64,000 bases of DNA from Laceyella sediminis (GTDB lineage Bacteria > Bacillota > Bacilli > Thermoactinomycetales > Thermoactinomycetaceae). Each line of letters begins with the position of its first letter. The first letter of the stretch is position 1. The notes beneath the pieces were generated by a model. The model made no database searches, was not told where the DNA came from, and worked only from the letters and a program-made list of their open reading frames with translations. The position numbers were made by a program, and so were the translations under genes. Below are positions 16,484-23,270 of the stretch, in pieces. The DNA lies in contig NZ_PVTZ01000014.1 in assembly GCF_003003125.1 (NCBI RefSeq), positions 26,664 through 90,663 on the forward strand, given 5' to 3'.

Positions 16484-17125
16484 ACTATCTGCCGTAGTTG
16501 CCTTTAACACTGCCATCCTCTTTGTACAACATCTCCACATCGGTGTGTGGGTTGTAACCGTAATAGGAGGTCTTGTCCCAGGTGGTGTGCTGTCATGTTT
16601 CATTTGGGACAGGCGTTTGCCCCATGGGGAATACAGAAAAGACTTCTGGACCACAGTGCCTACTTTCTCTGACAGGACTTCGCCGCTCAAGCCGAGATAG
16701 TTGGAGTCAGTCGTTTTGCCGGTCTTGTCCGTCTTGCTGGCTGTCCGATCCAATGGGTCGAACGTGTATTTGGTAATGTAGTATTGGTCTGTCGTTCCTT
16801 CTTTCAGCTTCTTATGCTCGATGATGTGGTCGAAGCCATCATACTTGTTTGCTCTCGATCGTCACACTGGCGGAGACCACGGAGCGCAGACGGCCGTAGA
16901 CGTCGTAGTTGTACTTCGCCGTCGAGCCGCTGACCAGCGCGGACACCTAGCGGTTGCGGTCATAGGTGTACGTGGCCGTCTTGCCTTCCAACATCTGCTC
17001 GATTACGTTGTTGTTGGCGTCGTGTACGTACGTTTCCATCTTGACATTGTCGCCAGTTCTCATCAGCTTGGCGATGCAGTCTTGCGGATCGTATTCGTAT
17101 GTTTCCACGTTGTTGTATTGTTGTA
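16484..17125 (-). pseudogene. RHS/YD-repeat protein remnant
   Basis: Several minus-strand frames give pieces of an RHS shell protein in the right order: YEYDPQDCIAKLMRTGDN, YVHDANNNVIEQMLEGKT, TYTYDRNR followed by an in-frame TAG, KYNYDVYGRLRS, KYTFDPLDRTASKTDKTGKT, YLGLSGEVLSEKV, SFLYSPWGKRLSQMKHDS and YGYNPHTDVEMLYKEDG. There is at least one nonsense codon and two or more frameshifts, and no toxin tip or N-terminal export domain survives. It was once part of a wall-associated RHS toxin, so this locus has hosted a third kind of polymorphic toxin. Confidence 0.8.
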
Positions 17126-17255
17126 TTGCAAATTAGATACAAAAAAGCCAGTATAAAAAACGGACTTAACTCCGATGTGTTACTTATACAACAAGTTATT
17201 GAACAAATCTCCCTAATTTTTAATTCTACTCACTTTTTCCGTTCAGTCAAACCCT

Positions 17256-17912
17256 TCAATTCCCGATAAGAAGCACTCCTAAATTATAAAATGAATGAAA
17301 TAAAACCACTGTCCATAAAGAATTACCTCGACGAAAGACAAACCCAAAAATGAAGCCCACAATAAACACTTGCAATGATCGGACCAACAAAAATTCTCCT
17401 GGTAAATCTGCATTTATCCAATAAACAAAATGGATACACACGAATAACACCGCCGTGATGACATTAGCGGGGACAAAGGTCATGTATCTATTCAGTGTTT
17501 GCAAAATGAACCCCCGAAACACGATTTCTTCCACGAGACCTGCCAAGATGACCGATTGAAAAAAATTAGAAAAGCTCCATTCAAAATCCACTTCTCCACC
17601 GTTCAATAAGATGATCATCACGAAATACAGACTTAAAAAAGCAAAGGGGATGATCAGACGCCTCAAGCCATGGTGAAAACTCCCTTTTAATTTCAAAAAT
17701 TGCCAAGGATCAGCCTGATCCACTTTCTTTAAATAAATATAAACAGGAAAAAACCATATAAGTACCTTTAGCATTACAGATGAAACGCTCTCCAGATCAC
17801 CAAGATGTACTTGTTTCATTATCCATATGATTGAAGTCCATGAAAGAAAAAATAAACCCAAATACGCTAAAAAGAAAAGCCCTTTTCTATTTTCATTTTG
17901 TTTCTGTAACAT
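17256..17912 (-). CDS. CPBP-family intramembrane metalloprotease
   Basis: 218 residues from the ATG at 17912, behind ATAGGAGCTGTT. About six membrane helices. The glutamate motif is LAGLVEEIVFRGFI (EExxxR) and later helices carry FVCIHFVYW and LFHSFYNLGVL, supplying the metal-ligand histidines of the CPBP/Abi (Rce1-like) family. Bacterial members often sit beside bacteriocin genes as self-immunity proteins or process peptides. Here it is flanked by an RHS remnant and a DUF2199 gene. A truncated paralogue lies at 18698-18958, so the gene was duplicated. Confidence 0.85.
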   Translation of the reverse strand: MLQKQNENRKGLFFLAYLGLFFLSWTSIIWIMKQVHLGDLESVSSVMLKVLIWFFPVYIYLKKVDQADPWQFLKLKGSFHHGLRRLIIPFAFLSLYFVMIILLNGGEVDFEWSFSNFFQSVILAGLVEEIVFRGFILQTLNRYMTFVPANVITAVLFVCIHFVYWINADLPGEFLLVRSLQVFIVGFIFGFVFRRGNSLWTVVLFHSFYNLGVLLIGN

Positions 17913-18009
17913 AACAGCTCCTATTGCATACAATCTATATATTTTGATTGATTTGTTATCGCTCTATAGAATATTATTTAAGGTTTGATATTCCTATACA
18001 TAATTACTT

Positions 18010-18549
18010 TTAACTATTTTCTGTTTCACTTTCACTGTTGCTATTACAAATTTCCTCCGCTATTTCTTTAACACGAGCCAAAGTTATTCCTTCTCTTTGT
18101 TCAACTGCTAAAGGATGTTCTGTCGGCTCTAACTCAATATAAGGACTGATACCAACTTGTCGAGTATGTACCATCGTTTTCAAATTCAACGTTTCAGGAT
18201 AGTTTGGTAATGATGTTGAAAGCCACCCAAACATAGGCTCTAATTTTTCTTCTCTACCTTTTTCATTCCATAATTTAATTGAACGCTCAAAGTTTTCTTG
18301 ACTTAACGAAACCCATACGTCCCAAATAAAAGGTTGCTTTTGCCCTTCAACAGGTATTTCGATACAACCACGAATAAAAAAGTGTTTATTATCAATGACA
18401 CATAAATCCGAAGTAAGTTTATGTCTTTTTTCTGGTTCATCTGTATTTATTAAAAACCAATAATATGGTGCAGGACTTCTATAACTCATTGGTAATTCAT
18501 CATGATATTCACCACAAGTTGAACATACAAAACCCTTTTTATCATTCAC
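18010..18549 (-). CDS. DUF2199 domain protein
   Basis: 179 residues. The N-terminal FVCSTCGEYHDELPMSYRSPAP, with one CxxC, and the block CVIDNKHFFIRGCIEIPV, then FIWDVWVSLSQENFERS, are characteristic of DUF2199. The domain has no proved function; it occurs as a solitary cytosolic protein and sometimes among immunity-like genes of toxin islands. The start ATG at 18549 follows AAAGGAGATTAG. Its place downstream of toxin debris fits an orphan immunity role, which is inference only. Confidence 0.8.
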   Translation of the reverse strand: MNDKKGFVCSTCGEYHDELPMSYRSPAPYYWFLINTDEPEKRHKLTSDLCVIDNKHFFIRGCIEIPVEGQKQPFIWDVWVSLSQENFERSIKLWNEKGREEKLEPMFGWLSTSLPNYPETLNLKTMVHTRQVGISPYIELEPTEHPLAVEQREGITLARVKEIAEEICNSNSESETENS

Positions 18550-18697
18550 TTTTCTAATCTCCTTTCGAGCTAAAAGTTAGTTACAGTTATCATATTTATT
18601 ATACCTTAATAATGAATAATAGGTATCAATTAGCTCAATATCATCATCGTGTTTAACAGACTCAAAGCTAAAAAAACTATAACCTAAAACTTGTCTA

Positions 18698-18958
18698 TCA
18701 GTCCCTCTCGATCTCAAGAAACTTCAATGGATCGATCTCATCAGCCTCCTTAACATTGAAATAAGTAAGAAGAACCCAAGCCACTACTCTTTGAATGACA
18801 GACAAAATACCCATCAGGTTACCAAGAGGTACCTGTCCCAATATCCATAAAATGGAAGTGATAAAAGAAAAACAAGTCCTACTATACATCATAATTTTTC
18901 TTTTCTTTGTCGGTATAAATAAAAAGAGATCTCTATTTTCTACGTCTGTAGTAAACAA
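18698..18958 (-). pseudogene. N-terminal fragment of a second CPBP-type protease
   Basis: 86 residues aligning with the first ~75 of the complete protease at 17256-17912: ILWILGQVPLGNLMGILSVI here against IIWIMKQVHLGDLESVSSVM there, then LLTYFNVKEADEIDPLKFLE against PVYIYLKKVDQADPWQFLKL. The catalytic half with EExxxR is absent. A decayed duplicate. Confidence 0.7.
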
Positions 18959-18987
18959 CTTACCTCTTCATCTCATATTTATTTGTA

Positions 18988-19190
18988 TTAATAATCTTCT
19001 TCTTGTATATGTGTACCCCAGTTACTCCAATGAGTGTTGGTATTTTTGATACTAATTAAAGTGGCATCATTTTTTTCTAATGCATTAGCAATCTGTTGAA
19101 AAAAAATAATGCTGACTAGGTTCTTCATCTTTATGGTCCCATTCATCACTTCTAAAAAACAATGGCATTGACCGAATTTCAACTGTTTTA
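18988..19190 (-). pseudogene. frameshifted hypothetical fragment, possibly immunity-like
   Basis: Two minus-strand frames join across an eight-base homopolymer (A8 on the plus strand, about 19096-19103): VEIRSMPLFFRSDEWDHKDE in one and QQIANALEKNDATLISIKNT, then HWSNWGTHIQEEDY in the other. Together they read as the C-terminal ~60 residues of one small protein. The upstream part is missing where the plus-strand TPR remnant begins. Confidence 0.4.
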
Positions 19191-19429
19191 AGCAAGCACT
19201 TGAGATAGCTACACAGCACTCTTTTATTAAGCAAAAAAATCAATCACTTTTAAAGCTTGGCCACTTTCTAAAAGCGATTGGCAGTCCTGACTTTCGCGAA
19301 TATGCATTACACTTTTTTGAATCACATGTTGAAACACTGATTAAACATGATGAAGGGGGTGAAGAAGAAATGACTTATAACCTCGGACCGGTGAAACGTC
19401 ATTCTGCGGGTGATCCACCTGATCTGTAA
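19172..19429 (+). pseudogene. C-terminal remnant of a TPR (Rap/RRNPP-like) regulator
   Basis: An open frame of 85 residues without its own start reads FKQALEIATQHSFIKQKNQS, LLKLGHFLKAIGSPDFREYA, LHFFESHVETLIKHDEGG: the closing tetratricopeptide helices of a Rap/PlcR-type regulator. Everything upstream (HTH and other repeats) is gone. The same frame runs on into the 19-residue peptide at 19370. Confidence 0.55.
19370..19429 (+). CDS. candidate 19-residue signalling peptide without leader
   Basis: ATG at 19370 with AAGGGGGTGA seven bases upstream, an almost perfect Shine-Dalgarno. It encodes MTYNLGPVKRHSAGDPPDL. The peptide lies at the end of, and in frame with, a TPR-regulator remnant, and an intrinsic terminator follows at once. 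Rap/RRNPP receptors are usually followed by their peptide gene, but this one has no secretion signal. It may be an internal-start product, a leaderless pheromone, or simply the regulator's C-terminus. The good ribosome site is the argument that it is translated. Confidence 0.4.
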   Translation: MTYNLGPVKRHSAGDPPDL

Positions 19430-19440
19430 AAGCTTGAATA

Positions 19441-19490
19441 TCCCCTCAAGGTACTCTTTCTCTGTATAGCTACTTTGAGGGGATTTTTTT
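19441..19490 (+). terminator. rho-independent terminator
   Basis: TCCCCTCAAGGTA, loop, TACTTTGAGGGGA (one G-U), then TTTTTTT. Ends the TPR-remnant/peptide transcript; it also abuts the convergent amidase gene. Confidence 0.8.
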
Positions 19491-19493
19491 ACT

Positions 19494-20213
19494 TTATATT
19501 TTTTTAATTTCTATTTCCCTTTTCTGCTCAATGATTGCCTGCTTCACAACCCCAACAATCTTCTCCACATAAGCCGTATCAAAAACCTCCTTTCCGTCCA
19601 CCGTAACCCTATACATCGGCTTCGGTTTGTCTGGTTCTTCCGGCACGTACTTTACCGAAAAATACTCGCATATCCCTTTAGCGGTCGCAATTGCAAACCT
19701 TTTTTGCACTTGAGGATCAACCATCTGAGCTGCTTCCACCAATTTGGGATCGTCCATAAAACCAAATTCAATTAATACAGCCGGCATCTTCGTTTCCCGG
19801 AGGACTAAAAAGTTGGCGGTCTTGACTCCACGATCCCTCCTATTTATCCCTGACTGCAATACCTGTTTATGAATCAATTCAGCAGCCCTTTTCCCTGTTC
19901 GGCTACCGGACCAGTGGAAAGTCTCAACCCCTTTGCCACCGCCGGCATTGTAATGGCAGGAAATAAAAAGGTCCGCATTATGGCGGTTCGCCAAATTGGT
20001 TCTTGTCGACAACGGAACATCCTCATCGCCGGGGGCCGCCAGAATACAGCGAAACCCACATCTTCTCAATTCAACAAATAGATACCTTGCCACTTCGCGG
20101 TTGAACTCATTCTCCCTCACGACCCGTCCCTTCAATTGCGGAATAGGAGGCGTCCGTTTCCCTAGCGTCTGTGCCTCATGGCCGTCATCGATGCAGATTA
20201 AGTAGTTACTCAT
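19494..20213 (-). CDS. N-acetylmuramoyl-L-alanine amidase (phage endolysin, Amidase_3)
   Basis: 239 residues from the ATG at 20213. Amidase_3 zinc-peptidase motifs are visible: ICIDDGHEAQTLG (first His), a conserved Glu in VVRENEFNREVARYL, LFISCHYNAGGGKGVETFHW (second zinc His), and the catalytic Glu in AVLIEFGFMDD. The enzyme cuts the amide between muramic acid and L-alanine in peptidoglycan. The C-terminal ~55 residues (YVPEEPDKPKPMYRVTVDGK) form a linker and short tail rather than a clear SPOR or SH3 domain. It overlaps the upstream holin by 8 bp, the standard lysis cassette of Bacillus phages. Minus-strand order places it upstream of, and far from, the tail genes at 3-2440, so the two probably come from separate or rearranged prophages. 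Confidence 0.9.
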   Translation of the reverse strand: MSNYLICIDDGHEAQTLGKRTPPIPQLKGRVVRENEFNREVARYLFVELRRCGFRCILAAPGDEDVPLSTRTNLANRHNADLFISCHYNAGGGKGVETFHWSGSRTGKRAAELIHKQVLQSGINRRDRGVKTANFLVLRETKMPAVLIEFGFMDDPKLVEAAQMVDPQVQKRFAIATAKGICEYFSVKYVPEEPDKPKPMYRVTVDGKEVFDTAYVEKIVGVVKQAIIEQKREIEIKKI

Positions 20214-20631
20214 CTTTATCACTCTCCCTCATCTTTTCTTCTTGTCTGTCCCATAACAAGTTGATCGCTCGCTTCACCACTTCTGGAACCGGTAAACCCA
20301 ACCGGATACAGTTTTCAATGATGCTGAGACCTTCATTGCAAACATAAAAGGTGACAGTCGCATCCCGGATGAGATGACCATCACCTAACATCACATCCAC
20401 CTTATTGGCCACTGCCGCGATTAGAAAGATGAAACACTTCCGATTGATGCCCCAGAAGCCGACCTCACTTGAAAGCTTGCCTTCCTTCGCTGATGCAGCA
20501 AAACCGGAAAGGTAGTCAATAACGACAAACGCTAACAGGGTTGAAAGCGCATCGGACCATCCACCCCATAGATAGGAGGCGGCAGCCCCGCCAAACGACA
20601 TCACTGCGTTGATAATCGTCCTGATCTCCAT
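20206..20631 (-). CDS. phage holin, toxin-secretion/lysis family (holin_4)
   Basis: 141 residues. Hydrophobic helices are at about 7-24 and 28-45 (TLLAFVVIDYLSGFAASAKE), then a conserved GKLSSEVGFWGINRKCFIFL and YVCNEGLSIIENCIRLGLPV, ending in a charged tail (DRQEEKMRESDKDE). This is the Cph1/phi-29-unrelated holin family that inserts in the membrane and lets the endolysin reach the wall. The ATG at 20631 is preceded by GATGGAGATC-type purines; the stop overlaps the endolysin start. Confidence 0.9.
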   Translation of the reverse strand: MEIRTIINAVMSFGGAAASYLWGGWSDALSTLLAFVVIDYLSGFAASAKEGKLSSEVGFWGINRKCFIFLIAAVANKVDVMLGDGHLIRDATVTFYVCNEGLSIIENCIRLGLPVPEVVKRAINLLWDRQEEKMRESDKDE

Positions 20632-20659
20632 CTTGTTTCACCCCATTAAAAAAAAGCGC

Positions 20660-20773
20660 CTATCGCACCTCCCTCAAGTCCTGCAACATCAATTGTTCCT
20701 CTCGTTCCAATCTTGTTAGGATTTCTTGCAAGATCAAACGATTCACCGCGGCCCCGAGATTATTCTCTCTCAT
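20660..20773 (-). CDS. tiny phage-associated helical peptide
   Basis: 37 residues, MRENNLGAAVNRLILQEIL, TRLEREEQLMLQDLREVR. A single amphipathic helix, located 29 bases before the holin where phages often encode a small haemolysin-XhlA- or XkdX-like protein. The ribosome site is poor, and the frame is open a few codons further upstream, so the start is uncertain. Confidence 0.35.
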   Translation of the reverse strand: MRENNLGAAVNRLILQEILTRLEREEQLMLQDLREVR

Positions 20774-20873
20774 GATCTGTACATAATTGTTTCTATTCTA
20801 ATCACCAGCTCAATTGGTTGTTGTTCTGTGCGCCCGATTTTTTCCGGTTCCCCAGAAAATGAATACATGCAAA

Positions 20874-20924
20874 AGAACCCCGCCTCCCCAAGTTCACACT
20901 TGAAGAGGCGGGGTTCTCATTTCC
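20874..20924 (-). terminator. strong hairpin terminator
   Basis: AGAACCCCGCCTC, loop of about 16, GAGGCGGGGTTCT, then TTTTGC on the minus strand. Thirteen base pairs. Closes the minus-strand transcript of toxin locus 2 and the fragment after it. Confidence 0.8.
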
Positions 20925-20926
20925 CG

Positions 20927-21094
20927 TTACGCTTCCTTCTTTCCAAAGAAATGCTTCAACGCCTCATACACTTGCGCTTTTTCTTTGATCACAAAGTAAG
21001 AGAACCGATCTTCTTTCACATGCCGGTACGCCGACATCAACGTGCTGTTGCAGTTGTACTGGTTCAACTGCACAAGCTCTATACCATCATTTAA
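20927..21094 (-). pseudogene. C-terminal fragment of an unknown protein downstream of toxin locus 2
   Basis: An open frame of about 55 residues begins after a TAG with LNDGIELVQLNQYNCNSTLM and ends SYFVIKEKAQVYEALKHFFG, KKEA. No start codon with a ribosome site. The opening LNDGIELVQLN is encoded by the repeat shared with locus 1, where the frame is broken by an indel. I do not recognise the family. Confidence 0.45.
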
Positions 21095-21095
21095 C
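21062..21095 (-). repeat. 34-bp repeat shared with toxin locus 1, copy B
   Basis: Same sequence as 4164-4196 except one indel and one mismatch; 22 bases beyond the stop of immunity gene 2. Confidence 0.6.
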
Positions 21096-21116
21096 TAGCT
21101 ATTGTTTCCTATCATG

Positions 21117-21563
21117 TTACAAAAGACCATTCTCTTCCATCCGTCTCTTCTTTTTCATAAACACTGAATACATATAATCACCACGTCTACGATCTGAGCT
21201 GGCTACGATTTCCGAAAACGGGGAAACATCCATATCATCTGGAGTTGTTACAATTGGCATGCTGTAATAAGCATATTGGGGATCATCTAAAACAACATTC
21301 CATTTTCCTTTCAATTGTTTAACATAGACTTGCCCTACATATCGTAGGATACCATCAAGAATTTCAGCTTTTTCGTCTTTTACAAGGGACTGTGGGGAAG
21401 GATGCTTTTCTAAAATCCATTGTTCTAGTCTGATCAATGACTCAGGTGAAAAATCCAAGTTTAAGTGATCGAACTCATCAACAAAATTTTCAACTACATC
21501 TGATTGAAAAAACAACCACTCTTCGAATTGGTCTCTTGAAGAAAAAAACTTGTTTCTTGACAT
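21117..21563 (-). CDS. putative immunity protein for the REase-fold toxin
   Basis: 148 residues, acidic and soluble (FSSRDQFEEWLFFQSDVVEN, FVDEFDHLNLDFSPESLIRL, ILDGILRYVGQVYVKQLKGK). The N-terminal half is helical and the C-terminal half strand-rich with YAYYSMPIVTTPDDMDVSPF. The start lies four bases after the toxin stop. Position, size, composition and the parallel with the YezG gene of locus 1 make it the cognate antitoxin/immunity protein; I recognise no named family. Confidence 0.65.
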   Translation of the reverse strand: MSRNKFFSSRDQFEEWLFFQSDVVENFVDEFDHLNLDFSPESLIRLEQWILEKHPSPQSLVKDEKAEILDGILRYVGQVYVKQLKGKWNVVLDDPQYAYYSMPIVTTPDDMDVSPFSEIVASSDRRRGDYMYSVFMKKKRRMEENGLL

Positions 21564-21566
21564 AAA

Positions 21567-22400
21567 CTAATCACCATCATTCTCGAATTTAATTTTTATT
21601 CCATTTTCCTTTAGTGCTTGCTTAAGTGGCTCGCTTGCATCAGCATTTTCAAATACCCAAGTAATATCCCAATCTTCTTCCTTTACCAGATATGCGTCTT
21701 TAGCAACCTCTTCTCGTATCCTCTCATTAAGTGAAAAATAACCAACTGTACCTTCTTTGATCGTTGTTTTATGTTCAATTGCTTTTTTCATTTCCTCATT
21801 CGCAATATCCAATAAACGTCTACCATAAGGAGTTTTTACCGAAACTTGCATAGAGCCTTTCCAAGGAAGTGTGTTCCTATACTCATCTACTATTTGATGA
21901 GATTTCGTTGGCTTTCCCATATTCCCATCATACAGTTTACTCCAGTGGCTGTAACTCATTTGCCCGCCGTTCTCTTGATACTCTTTCCACCTTTGTGCCT
22001 TATGCTCAGAGCTTCCCGGAACCAGATCATCTCTTTTTACCTTTTTATTTCCGCTTCCGCTAACCCCATTCCCTGTTTCAACAGAAAACTTCTTCAACCA
22101 TGATCCAAAAGCAGTATCCCCTACTGTTTTGGGCGCAGAAGCTGTTCCATCTTTGAAAACTGAAACATTCGTTAATGGAATGCTGTTGATCTTGGACACA
22201 ATGGTTTGGCCATGGTGGGCAAGAGCGACACCACCAAATCCGAAGGTGAGTCCAATAAGCGCGGCAATACTGGCTTTCTTGATACTCGGCCACTTCCCTT
22301 TTAGCCAATCAAAGACCACACTGTCAGCAAAGGCTGCGGCCCCTCCGGAGATTCCGATATTCATTAATCTTTGTGCAAACGGCAAAAAGGCTCTTCCCAT
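21567..22400 (-). CDS. toxin part of locus 2: carrier C-terminus plus PD-(D/E)XK nuclease domain
   Basis: 277 residues. The ATG at 22400 follows directly, and in the same frame, the TAG of the leader ORF, with GGAGG four bases before it. Residues 1-80 are Ala/Gly-rich carrier with a hydrophobic segment (ASIAALIGLTFGFGGVAL). The linker PGSSEHKAQRWKEYQENGGQ (about 128-147) is a motif seen before nuclease tips of Gram-positive polymorphic toxins. The tip has a restriction-endonuclease-like core RRLLDIANEEMKKAIEHKTT (D198, E209, K211), then DITWVFENADASEPLKQALK. A DNA-cleaving toxin is inferred. Translation could restart at this ATG or need readthrough to be joined to the prepilin leader. Confidence 0.75.
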   Translation of the reverse strand: MGRAFLPFAQRLMNIGISGGAAAFADSVVFDWLKGKWPSIKKASIAALIGLTFGFGGVALAHHGQTIVSKINSIPLTNVSVFKDGTASAPKTVGDTAFGSWLKKFSVETGNGVSGSGNKKVKRDDLVPGSSEHKAQRWKEYQENGGQMSYSHWSKLYDGNMGKPTKSHQIVDEYRNTLPWKGSMQVSVKTPYGRRLLDIANEEMKKAIEHKTTIKEGTVGYFSLNERIREEVAKDAYLVKEEDWDITWVFENADASEPLKQALKENGIKIKFENDGD

Positions 22401-23126
22401 CTATCCTCCGATGCGGCCCCCAGCGAGCCATGTACTCATACCACGGAAAACGGCCCATCCTACAATTCCACTGAGTCCACCGGCAAACATGCTTCCAGAA
22501 GCCGCCCCGCCGATCAAGCCGGCCAACCCGATTTCTGGTTGTAATAGAGACAAGAGAATAAATCCCGCGGTTACCGCAGAATCAACAGGATGTTCTGTTA
22601 TGTATTTTGTTAAGTTTCCAAGTGGATCAAATCCACTAACCTGCTTCATCAACTCATTAGCCATGATCAGTGGATGAAGCCAGGTCATAAAGTCCTTTAA
22701 CTTTTGATGGGGGCTTTTCTCTTCATCCGTCAACCATGCGAGTGATTTATCTTTCACCGTTTCCCAAGCTTCACTTAAACCATCGTTCACTTTCTTCTCA
22801 AGGAACCGGTAACTGGATATGAGGGCTTCCATCCACTCGGGCCTGCCAAACAAATCATCTTTTCGTTCTTCGAGTGATTGTTCCCCCGATTCCCTATTTT
22901 CTGCGCGCTCTTCATCTAAAGAGACAACCGTATTCTGTCCAGTAATCACTTGCATGATTTTTTGTTGTAGCAACCCCTGCACCTCTGCACTGGCGACCAC
23001 TTGATCCAGCAAAAGTGCTAAGGCAATTCCACAAGATATGACCACTACATACTCTATGGTCGATGACCCTTTGTGACTTTTTAAAACCCTAGCAAGACTA
23101 TTCAGAAATCTAGTTAGTCTACTCAA
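22401..23126 (-). CDS. prepilin-leader toxin carrier protein, locus 2
   Basis: 241 residues from a TTG at 23126 behind GGAGGG. It opens MSRLTRFLNSLARVLKSHKG, then SSTIEYVVVISCGIALALLL: the cleavage glycine at 20, E25 and Y26 are in exactly the same places as in locus 1, a Flp/TadE-type prepilin signal. The shared motif EQSLEERKDDLFGRPEW follows. Further on are glycine-rich hydrophobic segments (LLQPEIGLAGLIGGAASGSM, GLSGIVGWAVF). It ends LAGGRIGG at a TAG, after which the same frame continues as the toxin ORF. The total would be 519 codons, close to the ~552 of locus 1. Either a nonsense mutation or a deliberate split. Confidence 0.75.
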   Translation of the reverse strand: MSRLTRFLNSLARVLKSHKGSSTIEYVVVISCGIALALLLDQVVASAEVQGLLQQKIMQVITGQNTVVSLDEERAENRESGEQSLEERKDDLFGRPEWMEALISSYRFLEKKVNDGLSEAWETVKDKSLAWLTDEEKSPHQKLKDFMTWLHPLIMANELMKQVSGFDPLGNLTKYITEHPVDSAVTAGFILLSLLQPEIGLAGLIGGAASGSMFAGGLSGIVGWAVFRGMSTWLAGGRIGG

Positions 23127-23206
23127 CTAAGCTTTCACCCTCCAGTTTGGGTTTTTCTTCTTACAAGAACATATTAAGTCAACCGGAAATTGGAGGAAAG
23201 GGTTAA
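23127..23206 (-). repeat. duplicated 5' block of the prepilin-toxin loci, copy B
   Basis: Counterpart of 6640-6716. It keeps the ribosome site (GGAGGGTGAAAG), TTGACT as the possible -35 (23182-23177) and the 27 identical bases, but the -10 position (AAGAAA) is poor, so the promoter of this copy is unproved. In both copies the sequence before the TTG reads GTGAAAG, Y, TTAR, putting an in-frame stop directly before the start codon. Confidence 0.7.
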
Positions 23207-23212
23207 TTACAA

Positions 23213-23260
23213 AATAAAAAACGCCTAATGCCCCTTAATCAAAGGTCACTTAGGCGTTCT
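23213..23260 (-). terminator. terminator of the epimerase gene
   Basis: ACGCCTAA, loop of 21, TTAGGCGT, then TTTTTTATTTTG on the minus strand; 11 bases past the epimerase stop. Confidence 0.75.
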
Positions 23261-23270
23261 ATTACTTCTT

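Noticed and set aside
1..20631. one continuous prophage from tail to lysis genes
   Set aside because: On the minus strand the lysis cassette lies upstream of the tail genes and 17 kb of non-phage genes separate them, contrary to usual phage order.
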